DNA of 64,000 nt from Facklamia miroungae (GTDB lineage Bacteria; Bacillota; Bacilli; Lactobacillales; Aerococcaceae). Both the position numbers and the translations under genes were made by a program. The notes beneath the pieces were generated by a model. That model worked only from the letters and a program-made list of their open reading frames with translations. It was not told the DNA's origin and made no database searches. This document shows, piece after piece, positions 9,817-19,400 of the stretch (positions are counted from its first letter, which is position 1; the number at the start of each line of letters is the position of its first letter). The stretch is taken from assembly GCF_012396555.1 (NCBI RefSeq), contig NZ_JAAXPS010000001.1:310001-374000 (forward strand). Reading direction: 5' to 3'.

Positions 9817-10878
9817 TTATTTATCGATTTCTTTAATTAATTCAATGGCTTCTTCGTCAGCTTCTTCAGAAGTAACAATCGATTCGCCACCAATTTGATA
9901 GTGTTGTCTTACTTGTTGGTCGATCTCTTCAAATATTTGTGGATTATCTTCAAGGAACTGCTTAGCACTTTCACGTCCTTGGCCAATACGTTCATCTTTG
10001 TAAGAATACCATGAACCAGCCTTATTGATAATATCAAGTTCAGAAGCCATATCTACCAATTCACCAATTTGTGAAATACCATATCCATAAACAATATCTA
10101 CCATCGCTTCTTTAAAAGGAGGAGCCATCTTATTTTTAACAACTTTAATTCGGGTACGATTACCATAGACATCGCCACCTTGTTTAAGGCTTTCCGTTCT
10201 TCTTACTTCCAAACGAATCGAAGCGTAGAACTTTAAGGCACGACCGCCAGGCGTAACTTCCGGGTTACCAAACATGACGCCTACTTTTTCACGAATTTGA
10301 TTGATAAAGAAAGCGATGGTATTGGTCTTATTAATCGATCCAGACAACTTACGCATAGCTTGTGACATCAAACGTGCTTGCAAGCCGATATGGGAATCCC
10401 CCATTTCGCCTTCAATCTCAGCTCTGGGTACCAGCGCTGCCACCGAATCGATCACGACAATATCGACTGCACCAGACGAAACTAGCGCATCGGCAATCTC
10501 AAGTGCTTGTTCACCTGTATCCGGTTGGGATAGCAATAATTCATTGATATCAACGCCTAATTTTTCGGCATACTTTGGATCAAGAGCATGCTCAGCATCA
10601 ATAAAAGCTGCTAAGCCACCCTTCTTTTGGACAGAGGCAATGGCATGTAAGGCAACAGTCGTTTTACCTGAGGATTCGGGACCATAGCATTCAATCACCC
10701 TTCCTCTTGGATAACCACCAATCCCAAGGGCCACATCTAAGGCCAAGGAGCCTGAAGGGACTGTATCAATTTCTACACTAGTCCGATCTCCCAAACGCAT
10801 AATCGCACCTTTTCCGTAACTTTTTTCAATATTTTTAAGGGCTTGGTCTAAAGCTTTTTGTCTATTTGTATCTACCAT
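9817..10878 (-). CDS. recA: Recombinase RecA
   Basis: RecA forms the strand-exchange filament and, when bound to ssDNA, triggers LexA self-cleavage. The 353-residue protein has Walker [10 protein letters not shown] at 66-74, [13 protein letters not shown] near 140-152, loop 2 region [14 protein letters not shown] and an acidic C-terminus. A CGGAGG site precedes the ATG. Although only 46 bases follow the cinA stop, recA has its own promoter with a LexA-type box (10908-10958), so it can be induced separately from cinA. Confidence 0.99.
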   Translation of the reverse strand: MVDTNRQKALDQALKNIEKSYGKGAIMRLGDRTSVEIDTVPSGSLALDVALGIGGYPRGRVIECYGPESSGKTTVALHAIASVQKKGGLAAFIDAEHALDPKYAEKLGVDINELLLSQPDTGEQALEIADALVSSGAVDIVVIDSVAALVPRAEIEGEMGDSHIGLQARLMSQAMRKLSGSINKTNTIAFFINQIREKVGVMFGNPEVTPGGRALKFYASIRLEVRRTESLKQGGDVYGNRTRIKVVKNKMAPPFKEAMVDIVYGYGISQIGELVDMASELDIINKAGSWYSYKDERIGQGRESAKQFLEDNPQIFEEIDQQVRQHYQIGGESIVTSEEADEEAIELIKEIDK

Positions 10879-10907
10879 ATTATTCCTCCGTTCATCAAGG
10901 TGATCTT

Positions 10908-10936
10908 ATCTTAACAATTTCCCACTATAAACTCAA
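10908..10936 (-). promoter_or_regulatory. recA promoter overlapping the end of cinA
   Basis: -35 TTGAGT (10931-10936) and -10 TAAGAT (10908-10913) with a 17-base spacer on minus; the spacer spans the cinA stop codon. Confidence 0.75.
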
Positions 10937-12199
10937 GTATTTTGCGAACTTTTGTTCGATTGTTTTTTTAATTAATTCGAAAGCATGCTGGGTGGCTAAA
11001 TCACGGACATAATCACGACCACGATCAGGAATCATAACTTTAACCCATTCAGTTGTCCCACGGTTGCTAGCACAGGCAAGATAAACTTCGCCAACTGGAT
11101 GACCTTGGTCTGGTCCTGGACCTGCTACGCCAGTTAAGGCAATCGCTAGATCCGTACCACTTAATCTTAAGCACTGATTAGCCATTGCACAAGCACATTG
11201 CTCACTATAAACTGAATACCTATCAATTAATTGGGGGTCAATTCCCAACAGGTCTACCTTGGCTTGCGGTTGATAGACAACAAAACTACCTTTTACAACT
11301 GCTGAGGCTCCAGGAATACTTGTTAAGCTAGCCGAAAGCTGGCCACCTGTCAGACTCTCAGCACAAGATAAGGTTAATTTCATTTTTTTCATTTGATCAA
11401 TGAGATAAGCTTGGATCGAATGGTCTTTACCCTGACCCATATAATAGTCTTTTAATTGGGAAATGATCTGATCAGCTGTGGTTTCAAGAACCTGGTCTTT
11501 GATCGCTGGATCAAGCCCCTTTTCACTAATTCCTACTTGAATATGGCGAGGTTTGGCATATATTTCAATAAGGGGACTATTTGGATCTTGAATAAGTGGT
11601 GTAAGGATTGTGGCTACCTCTGATTCTCCAATTCCATAAAAATTTAAATAAAGTGATTCAATGGAAGTCCTATGCTGTAATTGTTTAGCAAAATAAGGTA
11701 GGACTTTTTTCTCTAGCATGGCTTTCAACTCACTTGGGGGTCCTGGTAAACAAACATAATAGCTATTTAATACTGGATCATGGTATAAACTGCCACATGC
11801 TAAACCATCCTCCGTATGAAAGCATAGCCCTTCTTGAAATGTTAAAGCTTGCTTGTAGTCCAAGGACGAAATAGAACGATTTTGTTTTTTAAAATAGGTT
11901 TGGATATAGTCCCATTGTTTTGAATCTATAACGAGGTCTTGACCTAGAAAGTGTGCCAAAACTTCTTTAGTTAGATCATCATGAGTCGGTCCAATTCCTC
12001 CTGCTAACACAATTAGGTTTGACCGCTTGGAAGCCATTTTAATTGCTTCTTCAATTCGATCAAAATCATCATCCACCACCTGCTGATAAGTCGAACCAAT
12101 ACCGATCGTACGAAAAGATTTAGCCAAGAGAGCTGCATTAGTGTTGATGGTATGTCCCATGACTAATTCGGTTCCAACGGTAATAATTTCTAATTTCAA
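10925..12199 (-). CDS. cinA: CinA-family protein (competence/damage-inducible, NMN deamidase type)
   Basis: CinA has an N-terminal molybdopterin-binding-like domain (EIITVGTELVMGHTINTNA at the start; AGGIGPTHDDLT near 66) and a C-terminal CinA/PncC domain (SCAESLTGGQLS near 268; GVAGPGPDQGHPVGEVY near 360) of the family that deamidates nicotinamide mononucleotide. At 424 residues it is full length. The start is TTG behind GGAGAG. The cinA-recA order is conserved in Firmicutes, and the recA promoter and LexA box sit in its 3' end. Confidence 0.92.
   Translation of the reverse strand: MKLEIITVGTELVMGHTINTNAALLAKSFRTIGIGSTYQQVVDDDFDRIEEAIKMASKRSNLIVLAGGIGPTHDDLTKEVLAHFLGQDLVIDSKQWDYIQTYFKKQNRSISSLDYKQALTFQEGLCFHTEDGLACGSLYHDPVLNSYYVCLPGPPSELKAMLEKKVLPYFAKQLQHRTSIESLYLNFYGIGESEVATILTPLIQDPNSPLIEIYAKPRHIQVGISEKGLDPAIKDQVLETTADQIISQLKDYYMGQGKDHSIQAYLIDQMKKMKLTLSCAESLTGGQLSASLTSIPGASAVVKGSFVVYQPQAKVDLLGIDPQLIDRYSVYSEQCACAMANQCLRLSGTDLAIALTGVAGPGPDQGHPVGEVYLACASNRGTTEWVKVMIPDRGRDYVRDLATQHAFELIKKTIEQKFAKYLSL
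10945..10958. promoter_or_regulatory. LexA/DinR-type SOS box of recA
   Basis: CGAACTTTTGTTCG is a perfect CGAAC-N4-GTTCG palindrome of the Gram-positive LexA type. It lies within the last codons of cinA, 8 bases upstream of the recA -35 box. It closely resembles a box at 43719-43732. Confidence 0.88.
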
Positions 12200-12252
12200 T
12201 TTTCTCTCTCCATTCTTAACTACAAATAAAAAGTCTTAAAGGTGCTTTATTT

Positions 12253-12283
12253 CCTAAAAAAAAAGCCATCAAATTTGATGACT
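12253..12283 (-). terminator. Rho-independent terminator after pgsA
   Basis: A CATCAAATTTGATG palindrome extended by G-C pairs (12265-12282) is followed on minus by eight or more T residues. It separates rodZ-pgsA from cinA. Confidence 0.85.
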
Positions 12284-12301
12284 TGTTAATAGTTGTCAAT
12301 G

Positions 12302-12883
12302 TTACTTAAAGTCCGTAAAAAGGTGTCTGGCTTGATAGAAATATTCCACCCCAGAATAAATCGTAAAGAATAAAGCAATCCACATTAAAACATTGGCCAG
12401 TGAGAAAGGCAACCAAGCAAAGCCCAGATTATTCCACAGGTAGAATAAAATTGCAAACATTTGGCTGAAGGTCTTAATCTTTCCAGGCCAAGCTGCTGCC
12501 ATTACTTTACCGTTCGATTGAGCGAGTAGGACCCTTAAACCCGTCACTAATAACTCACGACTGACAATAATAATTACCATCCAGGCCGGGATATATTGAT
12601 GTTCCACTAATAAGATCATAGCGGCTATCACTAATAGCTTATCTGCCATAGGGTCTGCAAAGATGCCAAAAGATGTCACTAAGTTTAACTTTCGTGCTAA
12701 GTACCCGTCTAAATAATCGGTAAAAGAAGCAATAGCAAATATTAAACCTGCTAAGAAAAAATGGTTAGAAATAGAACTTCCTAATAGGTTGAGTTGGCCC
12801 CAGTCTAGTGGAATAGACAATAGACAAACAAACAAAGGTATTAAAAAGATACGAAATACAGTTAAGCGATTGGCAATATTCAT
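12302..12883 (-). CDS. pgsA: CDP-diacylglycerol-glycerol-3-phosphate 3-phosphatidyltransferase
   Basis: PgsA makes phosphatidylglycerol phosphate from CDP-diacylglycerol, the committed step to phosphatidylglycerol and cardiolipin. The CDP-alcohol phosphotransferase signature DG-x2-AR-x8-G-x3-D-x3-D is seen in DGYLARKLNL followed by GIFADPMADK (about residues 58-85). Several hydrophobic segments make it an integral membrane protein; 193 residues is normal. An AGGAGAG site precedes the ATG, 3 bases after the rodZ stop, so the two form an operon. Confidence 0.95.
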   Translation of the reverse strand: MNIANRLTVFRIFLIPLFVCLLSIPLDWGQLNLLGSSISNHFFLAGLIFAIASFTDYLDGYLARKLNLVTSFGIFADPMADKLLVIAAMILLVEHQYIPAWMVIIIVSRELLVTGLRVLLAQSNGKVMAAAWPGKIKTFSQMFAILFYLWNNLGFAWLPFSLANVLMWIALFFTIYSGVEYFYQARHLFTDFK

Positions 12884-12886
12884 TAT

Positions 12887-13891
12887 TTACTCTCCTGATG
12901 AATAATTAGGGTCTAAGACCGCAGGTCCTTGAAAACTAGTCTCTTCATTGCTTTCAGTAAGCTCTTCAATAGCTATTTCTTCACTACTAGTAGCTTCCTG
13001 ATCCTTAATTTTAAAAACAATCACACTTGGAACACTCGGATCGGCTTCAACGACTTTACCATTCACCATAAATTGAGCGCCTTCCGGATACCCCAATTCT
13101 AATCGTACACTTTGAGTCGTGTCTTTAGCTTGATGTTCGATCTTTTCATCTTTGTTAATTGTTTGGTCTAAAACCATATTATTATCTTCATAGACACCTA
13201 GCCAAACAAAAGCTTTACCTTCTGCACCAAATTGATAATTTTCAATTGGCCCTTCTAATTGGTAAGTTTTAATTTCACCCGGTTGCGAAATGTCAGTAAT
13301 TACTTCTTTACCTACTAAAAGTTGGTTATCCGCTAGGTCTTTTTTGTTATTGACCTTTTGTGTAGAGGCTACTTCTTCTGTCGAATCTCCCACTGGAGTT
13401 GCTGAAGGCTTGACAACTTCGACCACATTCGAATCTGATTGATCTGAAAGGGTTTCTTGTTTATCTTGCATTGAAATTTGGCGCATTGCAAAAATTAAAA
13501 TGAAAATAATACAAATAATAATAACTGATAAAATAGCCATCGGCAGGTAGGAAAGCATTTTTTCAAGCTGATTGTTTTCTCCATTTAAATGGTATGTTTT
13601 CAATCGACTTGGCATCTCTTCCGTTTCTTCTCTATGGATCGTTTCAGATGTATTTTTTACTTCTAACTCAGATTCATATTCTCTTAATAGAGTATCCCCA
13701 TCGAGACCGACCATATCAGCATATTGCTTGACAAAAGCCCGAGCATAAAAAGTGCCTGGTAACTCTTCCAGTTGACCTTCTTCAATAGCTTGTAAATATT
13801 TTTTCTGAATTTTTGTCATTTGTTGGAGGGTATTGAGAGTGTACCCTTTATTTACACGTGCTTCACGTAATCTTGATCCTAATTCACTCAT
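12887..13891 (-). CDS. rodZ: RodZ-like helix-turn-helix membrane protein (YmfM family)
   Basis: The protein has a cytoplasmic Xre-type helix-turn-helix (LGSRLREARVNKGYTLNTLQ), one membrane helix near residue 125-148, an acidic Ser/Thr-rich linker and an extracellular DUF4115-type domain ending about residue 300. RodZ ties the MreB skeleton to the elongation machinery in rods and affects septation in cocci. I choose the ATG of MSELG because AAAGGAG lies 8 bases upstream; an ATG nine codons earlier has no ribosome site. It is coupled to pgsA, as in other Firmicutes. Confidence 0.85.
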   Translation of the reverse strand: MSELGSRLREARVNKGYTLNTLQQMTKIQKKYLQAIEEGQLEELPGTFYARAFVKQYADMVGLDGDTLLREYESELEVKNTSETIHREETEEMPSRLKTYHLNGENNQLEKMLSYLPMAILSVIIICIIFILIFAMRQISMQDKQETLSDQSDSNVVEVVKPSATPVGDSTEEVASTQKVNNKKDLADNQLLVGKEVITDISQPGEIKTYQLEGPIENYQFGAEGKAFVWLGVYEDNNMVLDQTINKDEKIEHQAKDTTQSVRLELGYPEGAQFMVNGKVVEADPSVPSVIVFKIKDQEATSSEEIAIEELTESNEETSFQGPAVLDPNYSSGE

Positions 13892-13922
13892 TTGTATGAC
13901 TCCTTTTATCCATGTCATTCAT

Positions 13923-13931
13923 ATTATAGCA
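13923..13931 (-). promoter_or_regulatory. Extended -10 promoter for rodZ-pgsA
   Basis: TGC-TATAAT on the minus strand (-10 hexamer at 13923-13928). No good -35 is present; the -35 region overlaps the ftsY terminator stem. Confidence 0.55.
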
Positions 13932-13937
13932 CAGTTA

Positions 13938-13970
13938 AAAAATCCATGGGAGGATGAATTCATCCTCCCA
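13938..13970 (-). terminator. Rho-independent terminator of ftsY
   Basis: A perfect 24-base palindrome (13947-13970; TGGGAGGATGAA with its complement) is followed on the minus strand by a run of six T residues. Confidence 0.9.
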
Positions 13971-13979
13971 GGTGGTCAT

Positions 13980-14999
13980 TTATTCTTTTTCAAGCAGGTC
14001 TCGTATCAGAGTGTACATATATTTTTCAGCATCAAAGGCTTGTAAGTCACTGGCTTGTTCACCTAAGCCGATAAACTTAACCGGAATATCTAATTCGTGG
14101 CGAATAGAAAGAATAACGCCCCCTTTTGCAGTTCCATCGAGTTTAGTAAGGACTAAACCACTGATTTCAGTAGCTTCATTAAATTGTTTAGCTTGAATTA
14201 AAGCATTTTGGCCCGTCGTCGCGTCTAATACCAAAAGAACTTCTTGAACACCATTGGGGTTTTCTCTTTCGATGATGCGCTTCATTTTGGCTAGCTCTGC
14301 CATTAAATTAGCTTTTGTTTGTAAACGTCCTGCTGTATCAACCAATAAATAGTCATAGCCTTCTGCATTGGCTTTTTTGACAGCATCAAAGACGACTGAA
14401 GCGGGGTCACCTTGGTCGGCACCTGTCACAACGGGTATGCCTAAACGTTCACCCCAAACATTTAACTGCTCGACCGCTCCAGCACGGAAAGTATCCGCTG
14501 CAGCCATTAAGACCTTATGACCCGATTGTTTTAAATTATAGCCGATTTTTCCAACTGAAGTTGTTTTTCCTACGCCGTTGACCCCGACAAATAAAACCAC
14601 TGTTGGCCCATCGGGATTTTCAATCAAGTCAGGATTTACCGGTTGGTCTTTTTCATAGATAGCAACCATTTCTTCTAACATTACGCGCTTAACATCTTCA
14701 GGACGATGAACATTTTGGGCTTCGACTGCATCGCGAATAGCATCTGTTAAGGCTAAGGTCATTTTAAACCCTACATCGGCTGAAATTAAAATTTCTTCCA
14801 AATCATCAAAGAATTCATCATCTAACTCTCGCCAAGAAGTAAACAAGTCACTGATGCGATCAGAGAATGATTTACGTGTTTTTTCCATTCCCTTTTCATA
14901 TTTTTCAAAAACTATTTGTTCTTCCTGGTCTAAGATTTCCTCTTTTACGACTTTATCTTCACCGGTAAAAGCACGTTTAATGCGATCAAATAATCCCAC
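13980..14999 (-). CDS. ftsY: Signal recognition particle receptor FtsY
   Basis: FtsY is the SRP receptor GTPase that docks ribosome-nascent-chain complexes at the membrane. The 339-residue protein has a short acidic A domain, an N domain, and a G domain with GVNGVGKTT (about 138), DTFRAGA (about 168), DTAGRL (about 221) and TKLDGTAKGG (about 285). It starts with GTG behind CGGAGG. It is the last gene of the rnc-smc-HAD-ftsY operon and is followed by a strong terminator. Confidence 0.97.
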   Translation of the reverse strand: MGLFDRIKRAFTGEDKVVKEEILDQEEQIVFEKYEKGMEKTRKSFSDRISDLFTSWRELDDEFFDDLEEILISADVGFKMTLALTDAIRDAVEAQNVHRPEDVKRVMLEEMVAIYEKDQPVNPDLIENPDGPTVVLFVGVNGVGKTTSVGKIGYNLKQSGHKVLMAAADTFRAGAVEQLNVWGERLGIPVVTGADQGDPASVVFDAVKKANAEGYDYLLVDTAGRLQTKANLMAELAKMKRIIERENPNGVQEVLLVLDATTGQNALIQAKQFNEATEISGLVLTKLDGTAKGGVILSIRHELDIPVKFIGLGEQASDLQAFDAEKYMYTLIRDLLEKE

Positions 15000-15014
15000 A
15001 AGTCTTCCTCCGTT

Positions 15015-15824
15015 CTATTTTATAAACTGATAGATGGCATGGGCTACACCATCTTGGTCATTGGATAAGGTCAAAAAGTCTGCCATTTCCTTCAGCTGGT
15101 CAGCTCCATTTGCCATGACAATGCCCATACCTGCATATTGAATCATATCTTCATCGTTCATTTGATCTCCTATAGCCATTATATCAGAAGAATCAATCGT
15201 TAACTGGTCAGCTAAAAGTTTTAGGGCTCTGCCCTTACTAACGCCAGCTTTCATAATCTCTAATTGAAAAGGATGGGACCTTGAAAGGGTGTATTGTTTG
15301 ACCAAGTCTTGATTCAGATAGGGAATCTGATGAGATAGGTGATCTTCATTAATGGTTACAACAAATTTCATAAAGCGCTGATCGGCTCCAAAACTTTTGA
15401 AATCCTTTTTTTGATTTGGTGCGGTCGTTACTTGACCAACGTAAAAACTTTCATAACCTGGCGGATATGCCAAGGGTTCATAAACGAAGGTTTGATCTAA
15501 GACGTTTAAGGGTAAGTTTAACCGCGTTAGTTCTGGATACCAGCTTTGTAAATCACGCATGGTCAATTCTTCCTTAACCATTACTTTCCCATCATAAATG
15601 CGTTGAACAAAAGCACCATTATATAGAATTAAGTAATCATCTTTACTGGTTAAACCTATCTTATCAATTAGGTGGTGCATGGTCGAATAGGGTCTGCCCG
15701 TACATATGACCACTTTTATACCTTGGTCTTGGGCAAAATGTAGGGCCTGAAGATTTTTACTAGAGACTTCTTTGTGACTATTTAATAAGGTCCCATCGAG
15801 ATCGATGGCTATTAATCGAATCAT
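15015..15824 (-). CDS. Cof-type HAD-family phosphatase
   Basis: A 269-residue HAD hydrolase of the Cof/IIB group, which remove phosphate from sugar phosphates, FMN, PLP or similar metabolites; the substrate cannot be read from sequence. Motif I is DLDGTLLNS (residues 8-16), motif II ICTGRP (about 41), a type IIB cap follows, and motif III/IV is GDQMNDEDM (about 219). The ATG has TAGGAG at good spacing. It lies between smc and ftsY with gaps of 11 and 15 bases, so it is cotranscribed with them. Confidence 0.88.
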   Translation of the reverse strand: MIRLIAIDLDGTLLNSHKEVSSKNLQALHFAQDQGIKVVICTGRPYSTMHHLIDKIGLTSKDDYLILYNGAFVQRIYDGKVMVKEELTMRDLQSWYPELTRLNLPLNVLDQTFVYEPLAYPPGYESFYVGQVTTAPNQKKDFKSFGADQRFMKFVVTINEDHLSHQIPYLNQDLVKQYTLSRSHPFQLEIMKAGVSKGRALKLLADQLTIDSSDIMAIGDQMNDEDMIQYAGMGIVMANGADQLKEMADFLTLSNDQDGVAHAIYQFIK

Positions 15825-15835
15825 TTCATCTACTC

Positions 15836-18800
15836 CTATTTCTCTAAAGCTACAAAGTCATTCATTCTTACCGCTGCTAATTTAGAAATACCCGTTTGTT
15901 CCATTGTAACCCCATATAAAACATCGGCATATTCCATAGTGCCTTTACGGTGGGTTATGACAATAAATTGTGTTTCTTGAGTAAAGTTTTGAATGTATTC
16001 ACCATAGCGGTAAACATTGGCATCGTCAAGTGCTGCCTCGACTTCGTCTAAGACAACAAATGGTACGGTCTTCGTTTCCAAAATGGCAAATAATAAGGCA
16101 ATAGCAGTCAAAGCTCTTTCGCCACCTGAGAGTAATGCTAAATTTTGCTTACGTTTACCAGGCGGTTGAGCAATAATATCTACCCCGGTGGTGAGTAAAT
16201 CACTGGGATCGGTTAGTTCTAATTTTGCTTTCCCTCCACCAAATAAACGATGAAACGTTTTTTGGAATTGGTCATTAATAGCTTCAAAGGCCTCTTTAAA
16301 ACGATGAGCCACTTCTGAATCCATTTCCTCAATTGTATTATTTAATTGATCCATTGCGGTCAATAAGTCATTTTCTTGCTCATCCAAGAGTTGATACCGC
16401 TCATTCAATTCCTCGTAATCATCAATAGCGGCTAAGTTAATCGGACCCAATTGATCGATTTCCTTGCGTAATTTTTTGACGATTTCTTTGACCTTAGCCA
16501 GCGATTGAACAGGTTTAGCAAGTTGAGTCGATGCTTCATAGGACAAGGCATAGGTCTCATTTAAATAGAGTAAGTCTTGGTCCATTTGCTCTTCAAATTT
16601 TTCAATCTGAGCCTGGCACTTGGCTTCAGCTTGGTATTGTTGTTGCAAGTGGTCTTCAATCTCTTTTAGTTTTAGTTGATTGCTTCTGAGACTTTCATTC
16701 AACTCTTGACGCTCTTTACGCAAATGATCTAATGCTTCATTATATTCGATCAATTCCTGCTCGGCTTGATCTAGATCTTTAATAAATTGAGCAATTTTTG
16801 CTTTTAAATCCTGAACTTCATCGTGACCAGTTGCTTGCAATTGTTGACTAGCGTTGATTTGTTCTTGCAAATGTTGAGCTTGCCTTTCTTCATTTTGTAA
16901 ACTTTCTTGCTTTTGCTTTACTTCCATTTGCAGAATGGCTAGATGTGTCTTACTTTCATTTAAGGTCTCTTGAAGTTGATTAATCTTTACTTGTTTTTCA
17001 GACTGGGATAACTGCATTGCTTGGATGGCTTGATTTACTTCTTCAATCTTATTTTTTAATGCCTCTAATTCTTGATCGGCTAATTGATAATCTTGTTTAG
17101 AAGCATCCACTTCGACCGTCATTTGTTTAAGTTCATCATTCAACAACAATAAATGATTTTGTTTCTGGTCTAACTGGGTCTTTATTCCATCATAAAGATT
17201 AATGAGTCTTTGCTGGTCTTGACTGTATTTTTGGTGATCAGCTAAAACTTTTTGATAGTGTGTTTGGCAGTTAACAACAGTTTGTTTACTGGTTTCAAAG
17301 GCTGAAAGGCGCTTTTGATGGGACAGTTTTAATTGATCAAGTTCTTGTTCTATATTTTTCAATTCTTGCGAGCGGCCAATTACTGAATTTGATTTCTGCT
17401 TATCTCTACCCCCAGTAACGGAACCCCCTGGTAAAATCAATTCACCCTCTAAAGTCACGATCTTCAACTGCTGATGACTACCTTTAGCAAGTGATTGAGC
17501 GTTTTCAAGACTATCGACAATGATGGTCGTTGCTAGTAATTGCTCAATGACTGCTTGATTGATAGCATCATAGGTCACTAACTGACTAGCTAGGCCAATT
17601 ACACCTCTAGCCTGTGCGACTAGATCTTGCTGATGAGCTTTCAGAGATCTTCCTTTCATATTAGTTCTGGGTAGAAAGGTTGCGCGGCCAGCTTTTTCTT
17701 CTTTCAGAAAGCGGATGGCCGTTTTAGCCGCATGATCATCTACCACTACAATGTTTTGCATACTTGCACCTAAGGCAATATCAATTGCGGTCTGATATCT
17801 TTTTTCCACTTGGATCAATTCGGCCACCGTCCCAATGATGCCTTGAATCTGATCTCGGTGGTTCATAACCGCTCTTACTCCTTGATAATAGCCGACATAA
17901 TCCGACTGCATTTGAAGTAAGCTGGTTTGCTTAGATTCGAGCATCTGAATGTGATGCTCGGCTTGATAAATTTCAGATCGAATTTGGTCGCGCTCTGCTT
18001 GGGCCTGATCAAAGGCTTGATGCGCTTTTTGTCCTTCTTCTTTGATCTTGTCTATCTCGACTGTGAGTTGCTCACTTTGAGCTTGAAAGGAGCTGGCTTG
18101 ATCGTTAAGTGCTTCAATTTGCGCTTGAATATTAGCAATTTGTTCTTGATAACTCGCCTTACGTTGGTCATATTGTTGATTGATTTTATTGGATTGGTGC
18201 AGGCGGTTTTTCAAGGATGACTCTTGCCGGTAATAATCGATTAATTGGCCTCTTAACTGATCGAGGTCTTCGTTTTGATAGGTCTGAAAATCACTGAGTT
18301 TTTGAGTGAGCGATTGAATACTTTTTTGATCGACTTGAATTTCATCTTGCAGTGAAGCCAACTTCTGCTTTAGTTCAGCTTGTTGATTGTGATGGTTGAC
18401 CAGCTGGTTTTGATGACGCTCTTGGTTTAATTTTCGCTCTTGACTCGATTGATTAGCATAATCGGTTTTTTGCTGAAAAATTTCGATTTGACCTTTAAAT
18501 CTTTCAATTTTTTGGATCAGTTTTCGACTTTCCAACTCATTAAAATCGATTTTTTGATTGATTTCATCAAGCTGATTTTGTTTGGTATAGATCGACTGTG
18601 AGAAACTTTTCTGGTTACTTTTAACTTTCTCAAGTGTTTGAGATAAGTCCTGATACTGGTCTTTAGCCTTTTGCCATCTCGCTTTGTGGTCCTCAATTTG
18701 AAAGGTATACAAGGAAATTTCTTCTTCTTTCAATTGGTTTGCTTTAGATTGATAAGTGAGCGCTTTTTCTCTTTGTTCCTTGAGAGGCTGGAGTTGATTT

Positions 18801-19396
18801 TTTAACTCATATAAAATATCACGTACTCGGTTTAAATGATCTTGTGACCGAGTGAGCTTTCTTTGTGCTTCATTTTTACGGTGTTGATATTTTTGGACAC
18901 CCGCTGCTTCTTCAAAGATCCCTCGTCTTTCTTCAGGCTTACTCAAGAAAATCGACTCAACCTTGCCTTGGGAAATCATGGCAAAAGAATTTTTACCTAA
19001 GCCAGTATCTAATAATAAATCAGTAATATCTTTTAACCGAACGGCCTTTTGGTTGATAAAAAATTGACTTTCTCCATTACGATTATACTGGCGGGTGATG
19101 GTAATCGTTTTATGGTCCATATCAATATAACGGTCTTCGTTATTCAGGATTAAAGATACTTTAGCAATATTCACTGGCTTGCGGTCTAATGATCCGTTGA
19201 AGATAACATCCTCCATCTTATTCCCCCGCAATGACTTAGCTGATTGTTCACCCAGAACCCAACGAATCGCCTCAGAAAGATTGGATTTACCTGAACCATT
19301 AGGACCAACCACAGCTGTCATTCCCTGATCAAAATTAATTACCGTCTTGTCGGCAAAGGATTTGAAGCCAGTCATTTCGATTTTTTCTAAATACAA
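15836..19396 (-). CDS. smc: Chromosome segregation ATPase SMC
   Basis: SMC with ScpA/ScpB forms the condensin that compacts and segregates the chromosome. The 1186-residue protein has Walker A GPNGSGKSN (32-40), a long coiled coil, a hinge domain near 500-650 (GYYQGVRAVMNH and RATFLPRTNM), a second coiled coil, the ABC signature LLSGGERALTA and Walker B VVLDEVEAALDD. It starts with TTG behind AGGAG, 4 bases after rnc. Standard rnc-smc-ftsY cluster. Confidence 0.97.
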   Translation of the reverse strand: MYLEKIEMTGFKSFADKTVINFDQGMTAVVGPNGSGKSNLSEAIRWVLGEQSAKSLRGNKMEDVIFNGSLDRKPVNIAKVSLILNNEDRYIDMDHKTITITRQYNRNGESQFFINQKAVRLKDITDLLLDTGLGKNSFAMISQGKVESIFLSKPEERRGIFEEAAGVQKYQHRKNEAQRKLTRSQDHLNRVRDILYELKNQLQPLKEQREKALTYQSKANQLKEEEISLYTFQIEDHKARWQKAKDQYQDLSQTLEKVKSNQKSFSQSIYTKQNQLDEINQKIDFNELESRKLIQKIERFKGQIEIFQQKTDYANQSSQERKLNQERHQNQLVNHHNQQAELKQKLASLQDEIQVDQKSIQSLTQKLSDFQTYQNEDLDQLRGQLIDYYRQESSLKNRLHQSNKINQQYDQRKASYQEQIANIQAQIEALNDQASSFQAQSEQLTVEIDKIKEEGQKAHQAFDQAQAERDQIRSEIYQAEHHIQMLESKQTSLLQMQSDYVGYYQGVRAVMNHRDQIQGIIGTVAELIQVEKRYQTAIDIALGASMQNIVVVDDHAAKTAIRFLKEEKAGRATFLPRTNMKGRSLKAHQQDLVAQARGVIGLASQLVTYDAINQAVIEQLLATTIIVDSLENAQSLAKGSHQQLKIVTLEGELILPGGSVTGGRDKQKSNSVIGRSQELKNIEQELDQLKLSHQKRLSAFETSKQTVVNCQTHYQKVLADHQKYSQDQQRLINLYDGIKTQLDQKQNHLLLLNDELKQMTVEVDASKQDYQLADQELEALKNKIEEVNQAIQAMQLSQSEKQVKINQLQETLNESKTHLAILQMEVKQKQESLQNEERQAQHLQEQINASQQLQATGHDEVQDLKAKIAQFIKDLDQAEQELIEYNEALDHLRKERQELNESLRSNQLKLKEIEDHLQQQYQAEAKCQAQIEKFEEQMDQDLLYLNETYALSYEASTQLAKPVQSLAKVKEIVKKLRKEIDQLGPINLAAIDDYEELNERYQLLDEQENDLLTAMDQLNNTIEEMDSEVAHRFKEAFEAINDQFQKTFHRLFGGGKAKLELTDPSDLLTTGVDIIAQPPGKRKQNLALLSGGERALTAIALLFAILETKTVPFVVLDEVEAALDDANVYRYGEYIQNFTQETQFIVITHRKGTMEYADVLYGVTMEQTGISKLAAVRMNDFVALEK

Positions 19397-19400
19397 ATAG

